64,000 nt of DNA from NCBI GenBank assembly GCA_000733355.1, contig JNVV01000020.1, forward strand, positions 474,971 to 538,970. The letters run 5' to 3'. The notes under the pieces are model-generated. The model had not been told where the DNA came from, made no database searches, and was given only the letters and a program-made list of their open reading frames with translations. Position numbers and translations under genes: made by a program. This document shows positions 58,054 through 64,000 of this stretch, piece by piece. This DNA comes from Falciphora oryzae (lineage: Eukaryota > Ascomycota > Sordariomycetes > Magnaporthales > Magnaporthaceae). Every line of letters begins with the position of its first letter. The stretch's first letter is position 1.

Positions 58054-58968
58054 TTAGTCACCACCCATGTCAGCGAGAGTGCGGAAGGCGGGCTTCGGAG
58101 CCCCCGGCCTCTGCCCTGCACCCCCTGCGGGCCGGGCCGGTGCCGGAGGGTTCTTGATGTTGTACTTGGACGCCTCGGCCGATTTGTAAGGATCGAGCTG
58201 CACCGATATGTTAGCTCTGTCTCTTGCAGCCTACGTTTCCAAATCTTGGTCGGATATCCTGGACCCGGGACAGTCCCAATTAGGACGTTCCTTGATCCAC
58301 TCCAGGCCCTGGTCGAAGAGGTACTTGAACGAGGGTTGCAACAAGTCCTGTGATTAACAGGCCCCCGGTGTTCAAAGAAAGGCCGCGATGTGCGACTTAC
58401 CGAGAAGAGCGACACAAAGTACAGCCCAAAGAACACAATGATGGTGTTTATGAAGCTGTTGATATCCCAGTTCAGCGGCCTCTGCAGCTGCTGCGGCCGC
58501 GAGGCGCCGCCCGCCGGCCCGCCGCCCAGCCTCTGTCCACCGCTGCTGAAGGCCGAGCCGCCCCCGCCGGGCCCGGCCAGCTTGACGGCCTTCTCCACGG
58601 CCGCAGTCAAGGCGGGCGGGTTCGCGCCGCGGATGGTGTCGATGACGGTGCCGTTGCGCAGGATCAGGAAGGTGGGCATGGCGCTGACGGAGTACTGCTG
58701 GGCAATCTCGCGCTGGCTGTCGACGTCAACCTTGCAGAAGGCGATCTTGTTGGGCTTGGAGAACTTGGTCGAGAGGGACTCGAAGGTCGGCGCGATCATC
58801 TTGCAGGGGCCGCACCAGTCCGCGTAGACTGGAGGGGTTGATTTGTCAGTAAGCGTCTGGTGCTTTGTTGTCGCGCTGGGGAAAGAAACACGTACAGTCG
58901 GTGATGACGATGCTCGAGGAGCCGAGCACCTGGCGCCACTGCGCCGTGGACTCTATATGCACCGTCAT
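58054..58968 (-). CDS. Thioredoxin with C-terminal membrane anchor (three exons)
   Basis: Exons 58896-58968, 58401-58828 and 58054-58197, introns 67 and 203 nt; product 214 aa. Thioredoxin fold with active site WCGPC at 29-33 (context FYADWCGPCK) and the cis-proline in SAMPTFLILR. After the 105-residue domain come a Gly/Ser-rich linker, a hydrophobic helix (about 150-166: FINTIIVFFGLYFVSLFS) and a short tail LDPYKSAEASKYNIKN ending with a Pro/Ala/Gly stretch. It reduces disulfides; the helix suggests anchoring to an internal membrane with the thioredoxin domain most likely cytosolic. The second intron contains an open stretch (58280-58350) that could be an alternative exon but would break the frame. 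Confidence 0.86.
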
Positions 58969-59309
58969 GATGGGTGGTTGTGGTACGCGTGTAATGCGAA
59001 AGCGCTCCTCGAGAACTGGCCTCTCCAAGATGACGGTATCCAGGGCGAATGCCAGCGGATCCACCCGCCGGGGAAATGTGGCCTGTGCGGAGCTCGCGCT
59101 ATGATGCAATTAGAAGGCGGTGAATACTTGGCCAAATTTCTGCCGGACTTTTCTGACCCCTCCCGCTTTTTTTTTTTTCCATTGTAAAGTCGAGATCGTG
59201 ATGCGCGCTGAAAAAGCAGACGTTTATTGGAGTTATGCCTGCGTAGAAGGACTGCCGGTTGTCTGTCTATACATATTTTCGCATCCAATTCTACGACACA
59301 CATCTGGAA
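58969..59309. promoter_or_regulatory. Bidirectional promoter, thioredoxin / SPOUT1-like gene
   Basis: 341 nt between two divergently transcribed starts. It contains a short T run (59168-59178). No binding site recognised with confidence. Transcription from both sides is inferred from gene orientation. Confidence 0.5.
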
Positions 59310-60580
59310 ATGGCCCCTTTTGACGAGCATCGCAGCAAGGTTTGTGCCCGTAGCTTTGCTCCAAGCCATTCCATGCGACAATCCTTGGGTATGCGACGAG
59401 GATACTGTTGAACTGTTGATCTGACATCTGTCTGCTCTCCAGAAACGCAAGCTGGGGAGATACGGTGACGGGGCTGATACGAGCGAGGAGATCACGTCTT
59501 TCAAGCCTTCAACGCGATTCACGCCGACCGTCCCCAGAGACTGGACCGTTTCGATTGCAGTTCCCAGCAGCATCATCACTGAGTGGGTGTCTTCACTGAG
59601 CCATATTCCCCTGTATTATTGGCTGACCACGTTTGCGACCCTCCAGAGCCTCGAGAGACGAGCAGCGCATTGGCGCCCCGTCGCGAATAGCGCGTGCCTT
59701 GGCCGTGTTTGGCATGGACGAGGTTGTGGTCTTTGACGACAGCCCGGTGGATTCACGCCCACCAGCCGTCGACACGGACGCCTACACCGGCGACGTCGAC
59801 CCGTGCCACTACATATGGCATCTCCTAACCTATCTCGAGTGTCCCCCCTTTATGCGCAAGACTCTCTTCCCTCTGCACCCGAACCTGAAGCTCCAGGGCC
59901 TGCTGCCCAATCTGGACATGCCTTCGCATCCGCACAGGGACGAATGGCTTCCTTATATGGAGGCCATGACCCTCCCAGGGAAGCCAGAAGGCGGCAAGGG
60001 GTAAGTGTCAGCTTCGGTTATCACCGTCTAGGCCATTGGCTGATAATGAGCTCCGCGCAGAACACTCGTGGACATTGGGATGAGGAAACCCATCACGATA
60101 TCCGAGTCAATACCGCCAAAGACTCGCCTCACGCTCCATTTCCCGAACCAGTCCTACGACGGGGCCCAAGTCGTCGACCCGACCGCCCCACGGACAGACG
60201 CGGGCTACGCCTGGGGCTTCAACGTCCGCCGCTGCGCCTCTCTCTCGGACGTGTTGACCGAGTGCCCCTATGAGGGCGGCTACGACATGAGCATCGGCAC
60301 GTCGGAGCGCGGCGAGAACTCGGCTTCTGTCTTCCCGTACTCCAGCGCGCCGCCGGACTTTAAGCACCTACTCATCGTATTTGGTGGGCCCCGCGGCCTC
60401 GAGTACGCCGCGATGAATGATCCGCAGCTGTCTGGGATGGGCATTGGGGCTGGTCGTGTTCGCGAGGTGTTCGATCACTGGATAAATGTCCTGCCAGACC
60501 AGGGTAGTAGGTCTATCAAAACGGACGAGGCGGTGTACATTGCGCTCACCGAGCTGAGAAGGCTCTGGTACCGCGTCTGA
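59310..60580 (+). CDS. SPOUT1/C9orf114-type RNA methyltransferase (four exons)
   Basis: Exons 59310-59339, 59443-59582, 59647-60000 and 60061-60580; introns 103, 64 and 60 nt; product 347 aa. The first exon is ten codons (MAPFDEHRSK) with a GTTTGT donor; joined to KRKLGRYGDG it keeps frame, but it is the least certain part. Conserved blocks: DWTVSIAVPSSIIT, SRIARALAVFGMDEVVVFDD, YLECPPFMRKTLFPLHPNLK, TLVDIGMRKPI, WGFNVRRCASLSDV, YDMSIGTSERGE, HLLIVFGGPRGLE and INVLPDQGSRSIKTDEAVYI. These are the signature of the SPOUT (alpha/beta-knot) family with an inserted OB domain, homologous to human SPOUT1/CENP-32 and yeast YGR283C and YMR310C. Members are predicted RNA methyltransferases using S-adenosylmethionine bound in the C-terminal knot. 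Confidence 0.9.
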
Positions 60581-61041
60581 AGTGCGACGGCGCGAGCGAG
60601 TTGCTGGTCCTTAATATAACTCCCATTTCCAATTCCTGATCTTGGTGCAAGTTATCGACCGAGTTTACGAGTAAAAGTAGGCCATGCATTGGAATTGCTC
60701 CTGTAAGTGTAGGCACCCAGTAATCTCTCGCGTCATATTTAATCACCGCTACGCCGCGCCCTCCCTGTGGCAGAGCCTGGACCTTTGGGCGCGCATTCGA
60801 AGAGGTGCGTACCATGGTGTCCAGTAAGAGTCTGCGGTTCCGACAAGGTTAATTAGAGCCCCCTTTACCCCCCTAGCCTTTCCTTTACCATTTCCCCTAC
60901 CCTTCCCTATATCCTCCCTATATCATGTGTTTTCTGTTTTCTGTTTTCTGTTAATTTTTATCGTCGATATGTGCTAGCAAGTATAAAGCGACCCCACGCC
61001 TCTTCCCCGTTTCTAAGCTCTCTCCATCTTTTCACACTGCC
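60581..61041. other. 3' flank and junction to decayed accessory region
   Basis: Low-complexity pyrimidine-rich stretch (60860-60930) and a TTTTCTG triplication near 60935-60955. No gene seen. Base composition becomes more AT-rich rightward. Confidence 0.55.
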
Positions 61042-62122
61042 TTCAAAGCGGCAAAGAAGTTCAAAAAAATATACGACAGCGCGACCGGCCTCTCGGATCA
61101 GCAAGAAGCCCTCCGCCAAGGGATCGATGTCCTGCAGGCCGTGCTCAAGGAGCTGGAGCAGGCTCAGGGGGGCCTTCAACTCGCAAATGACCCCAGCCTG
61201 AGAACCGTTGTCAAGCAATGCATCGGCCTTTCTGAGCGCCTATGTACCTTGATCGAGCGATGTCGAGTCCCCGGCGCAGCGCAAAGCCGCAGCAAATGAA
61301 TCACTACCAAGAAGACCATCAAGGGCCTTGTACATGAATCCGAGGTCAAAGCGTTGAGCGAAGATCTCAAGTCGTGGCGCGAGGTGCTCGTAGGCCTGAT
61401 TGTCAAGAAAACCTAGTTAGTACGAATGGGTCCTTGGCAGAGATCCCGGTAATTATAGCATGGCGAATCTAATCCTAACTTCGTACCACAGCCTAGACGT
61501 CAGAATATTGCTGGGCCGAGTCGGTTCGGCAACGGATGAACTTCGCCACGTTCACAAAGAGTTGGACAAGATGTACAAACACCTCGACAGCCTTACCCCT
61601 GGTGTGGAAACGCTCTAGCAGAGGCTCCATAAGCTCAGCGAACTATTTGACTCAGCCGCCAGCATCAACAACAACCCGCGGATTCTGCAGACTCTCCACT
61701 TCCCTGGTATTCAGAAACGCTTCTCGGATATTCGACTTGCGCATCAAGGCACCTTTGAATGGATTTTCAACGATCCGAGGAAGTTAAACAATGCCGAGCC
61801 TGGTCTCAAACACGGCTACGTCGATTGGTTGAGAGAAGGCTCGGGCGTTCTCCACATCTGTGGGAAGCCAGGAGCGGGGAAGTCGACCCTGATGAAGTTC
61901 TTGGGCGAGCACCCTGAGACATTCTCGCGCCTGCATGAGTGGGCCTCAGCGGGTGGCCGAGAGCTGCTGTTTGCGAGCTTCTTATTCTGGAAGCTCGGTG
62001 GCGGTCCGGGGCATCGAACACTCCGCAGCCTTATCAGGAGCTTGGTGTACGAAGTGATCAATTCCGACAGAGAAAATAACTGGTCCCACAGGGACAGACG
62101 GCTTGTAGATGAGGAATGGTAG
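61042..62122 (+). pseudogene. NACHT-type NLR (STAND NTPase) pseudogene, truncated
   Basis: One reading frame is recoverable with an intron at 61416-61491 (GTTAGT donor, CACAG acceptor). The first part (61042-61415) is a helical N-terminal domain (FKKIYDSATGLSDQQEAL). The second runs through LRHVHKELDKMYKHLDSL, FEWIFNDPRKLNN, YVDWLREGSGVLHI and the Walker A motif GKPGAGKST (61862 on), as in fungal NACHT NLRs related to HET-E/HET-D-type incompatibility and NWD2 proteins. Two in-frame stops break it: TGA at 61297-61299 and TAG at 61616-61618, both explained by C-to-T changes. The frame then ends at TAG 62120, before Walker B and any WD40/ankyrin sensor repeats. No start codon is evident. In intact form such proteins recognise non-self or microbial ligands and trigger cell death. 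Confidence 0.78.
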
Positions 62123-62256
62123 CCTGTAAATGGGGAGTGGCCTCTGAAGATGAGGGGTGGGTATCAGCACAAGGATGGCAATCAGGGGATGGGGATGAGG
62201 AGTGTTGATAGGCTATTTTGTAATTGTAATAATATTCATAAGGAGTTAACGTGGTT

Positions 62257-62290
62257 CACCACCGAGTGGCGCACACCACCGAATGGCGCA
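62257..62290. repeat. 17-bp tandem repeat near the transposon edge
   Basis: CACCACCGAGTGGCGCA followed by CACCACCGAATGGCGCA. It sits between the NLR relic and the transposase relic and may belong to the transposon terminal region; this cannot be tested because the other end lies outside the window. Confidence 0.7.
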
Positions 62291-62394
62291 CCCACACCCG
62301 ACCACTTGACAATCAACTCGCATACCAACCCAATAACGCCAGAAATCCATTCAAACTACTTAGAATTATATATATCGGACATTTCTACTTTTTT

Positions 62395-64000
62395 CTAACA
62401 AGTGCGCGCATTGTGTCCGGTTTTGCCGCAAATGCCACATCGCCGACGAGTCGTCGTCGCCCTCTTTTTTTAACCCCCATAATCGCGCATTTTTTGCTGT
62501 AGCTATCCATCCAGCTCCTACTGGTCCAAAACATTTCGTACTTCGTTGATGGTAAGTAACCCTTTAAGTCGGACACGTATTTTTTTAGCCCTCCGGCGTT
62601 TGCTTAATACCTCGTTCGCCTTTCTAAACGTAGATACTTCGGTTCGGAAAAGGGCTACTTTATACATTATCGCTTTCGCCCCTTTTGCAATTTGGTCCAT
62701 AACCGTATAAATAGGAGTCGGAAAGCTGCTTTGGTAATTGGAAATCCAAGTTTTAATATGTTCGGATTACAAAATTGCTTCCTTAACTATCCGCGGCGTT
62801 TTGGAAGTCCAAGGTTCGGGGCCGTTTAGGGGCTCCCTCGAAGGAATTAAAGTCCGTAACCTCACATCCAGCTTTTCCAAAACCGAATCCGAATTAAAAA
62901 GAGCAAAGCCAGCCCTTCGAAAGCCTTTTCGGATATTTCTTTCGGTTATAAAGTTAAAAAATGCCGCTTTAAACGCGGAAAGGAACTTAACTTTAATTAC
63001 GTGGTTAACGTGCGACTTTATTAGGTTTTCGATTTGTTGACCGTACGCTTTTTTTATTGGGTTGAAGCATTTAACGTTAAGCGGTTGAAGGAAGTGAAAC
63101 GAATGCGGAGGCATACAAAACGTAATAATGTTATGTTTTTGGCAATAAAGCTCGAAATCCGTCAAATAATAGCTTTCGTATCCGTCTAGCACTAACAAAC
63201 GATAAAGGCCCTTCGTACGCGACGTAATGTGTTTATCGAAATACTAAATCCATTCCAAACCGAGTTTGTTCGTAATCCACCCGTTAGAATTTATTACGAT
63301 AACCCAATTGCGTAAAAGGTCGGTTTCCGAATACCAATTAGCTAAATGGTACTGCCTTTTAACGATAATAAAAGGGGGGATCGCCTAACCGCAACAGTTA
63401 ACCCTTTGGATAATTGTAACCCATTCCCGGTTGCCAGGTTAAACCAGCTTTACTTTACTACGTCCTTCCGATGTTGTAATAACCATAACGGCGGCGATTA
63501 TGCCCATAAGGAAGCCGGTTTCGTCGAAATTATAAATATCGTTATTTAAGATACCATATTTGGCTACAATGTTCCGCATAAGGTCGAACTATACAAAAAC
63601 AAGCTTAGGATTTTCGCATTTGGCCCTTTGGTAATCGTACTTTCGAATCCAACGCGTGCCGAGCTCCGGGCGGCGCTTAACAAACCTCGCGGTCCAATTG
63701 GTGCCGATAGTGCCCGCGTCGCGTTCGGCGAGCAATCGATTGGCCATATTTTTAACACCAAAAAGCCGGGGAGGAAATGCACGAAAATCCAGCTCGAAGA
63801 TGTATTTAACAAGCGCCTCCTTTTCGGATTCCGTTAATTTCCGACAATTGGCTATGCAATCGCGTCAAGCAGGTTGGCCGGCGCGTCGGCAACGTAATGT
63901 GGATTTAGGAATGTCGTAGATTTTGGCGGCCTTTCGCACACTTAATTATGCATTAGATTGGATTGCCCGTATGGCAAAAACAATCTTCGCTTTTTTGGAT
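62395..64000 (-). pseudogene. Pogo/Fot1-family transposase relic (psq-HTH, DDE, zinc knuckle)
   Basis: A single minus-strand frame carries the whole layout despite stops. At the right edge: a psq/CENP-B-type helix-turn-helix (SVRKAAKIYDIPKSTLRC). Then LTESEKEALVKYI, YNFDETGFLMG, GLEWI, the DDE core (LLVLDGYESYYLTDFE, CMPPHSFHFLQPL, CFNPIKKAYG) and a C-terminal CCHC zinc knuckle (CGICGKTGHNARTC) ending at TAG 62395-62397. In-frame stops include TGA 63865-63867, TAG 63244-63246 and TAA 62767-62769. All fit C-to-T changes in CGA, CAG or CAA codons, with no frameshift needed, which is the pattern RIP leaves. The element is dead. The N terminus continues beyond the window. Confidence 0.88.

Larger units (their letters stand above)
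62245..64000 (-). mobile_element. Pogo/Fot1-like DNA transposon, degenerate, cut by window end
   Basis: AT-rich block containing a transposase relic on the minus strand (next entry). The left limit is set loosely at the GTTAACGTGGTTCACC sequence because no second TIR is available for comparison. It adjoins the NLR pseudogene, so its insertion or associated RIP may explain that gene's truncation. Confidence 0.65.

Noticed and set aside
61536..61787. 83-codon frame inside the NLR relic as a separate gene
   Set aside because: It is out of frame with the NACHT sequence that matches on both sides.

Overview
The window is nuclear DNA of a filamentous ascomycete, most likely a Sordariomycete. Evidence for this: GC-rich, intron-containing genes with short introns (about 55-260 nt, GTAAGT/GTGAGT-type donors); fungus-restricted families (Zn2Cys6 regulators, Tea1-type kelch protein, HAM-4/Far-type FHA protein, asco-laccase ending in DSGL); a NACHT-type NLR relic; and a pogo/Fot1-like transposon carrying stop codons of the kind RIP makes. 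The exact genus cannot be read from the sequence. Long open frames antisense to real genes are common and are a by-product of GC-rich third codon positions.

Layout: 1-111, end of ribosomal protein eS27 (+). 1.4-2.4 kb, Spd1/Dif1-type ribonucleotide reductase inhibitor with a PIP box (-). 3.9-5.7 kb, Gemin2/SIP1-type SMN-complex protein (-). 6.3-8.1 kb, aspartyl-tRNA synthetase (-). 8.9-14.3 kb, Raptor/Kog1 of TORC1 (-). After a 4-kb divergent gap, 18.3-23.0 kb is a Tea1/Kel1 polarity protein (+). 24.1-27.7 kb is a Gln/Pro/Gly-rich protein broken by a 495-N assembly gap (-). 28.5-32.7 kb is an XlnR/CLR-1-type zinc-cluster regulator whose cluster is completed by a 14-nt micro-exon (-). 35.8-37.9 kb is a laccase (-). 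42.3-43.0 kb is a five-exon Mgr2/Romo1 gene that ORF finding misses (-). 45.0-47.5 kb is a tail-anchored FHA protein of the STRIPAK type (+). 50.1-52.8 kb is a second zinc-cluster regulator (+). 53.0-55.8 kb is mitochondrial Rsm22 (-). 56.06-57.76 kb is a complete 1.7-kb TIR element with one intact Myb/SANT-like ORF. 58.1-59.0 kb (membrane-anchored thioredoxin, -) and 59.3-60.6 kb (SPOUT1-type methyltransferase, +) share a divergent promoter. 60.6-64 kb is a decayed accessory end: a truncated NLR pseudogene next to a stop-ridden pogo-like transposase that runs out of the window.

Most genes are single-copy housekeeping or regulatory genes (translation, snRNP assembly, TORC1, polarity, mitochondrial import and ribosome assembly) with no operon-like logic. 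The XlnR-like regulator and the laccase are adjacent, and both fit plant-biomass use, but a functional link is only inference. The accessory material is confined to the last 8 kb. The best leads are the Myb/SANT TIR element, the 14-nt micro-exon, the unusual AspRS motif 3, and the laccase with an N-terminal extension and a Phe axial position.
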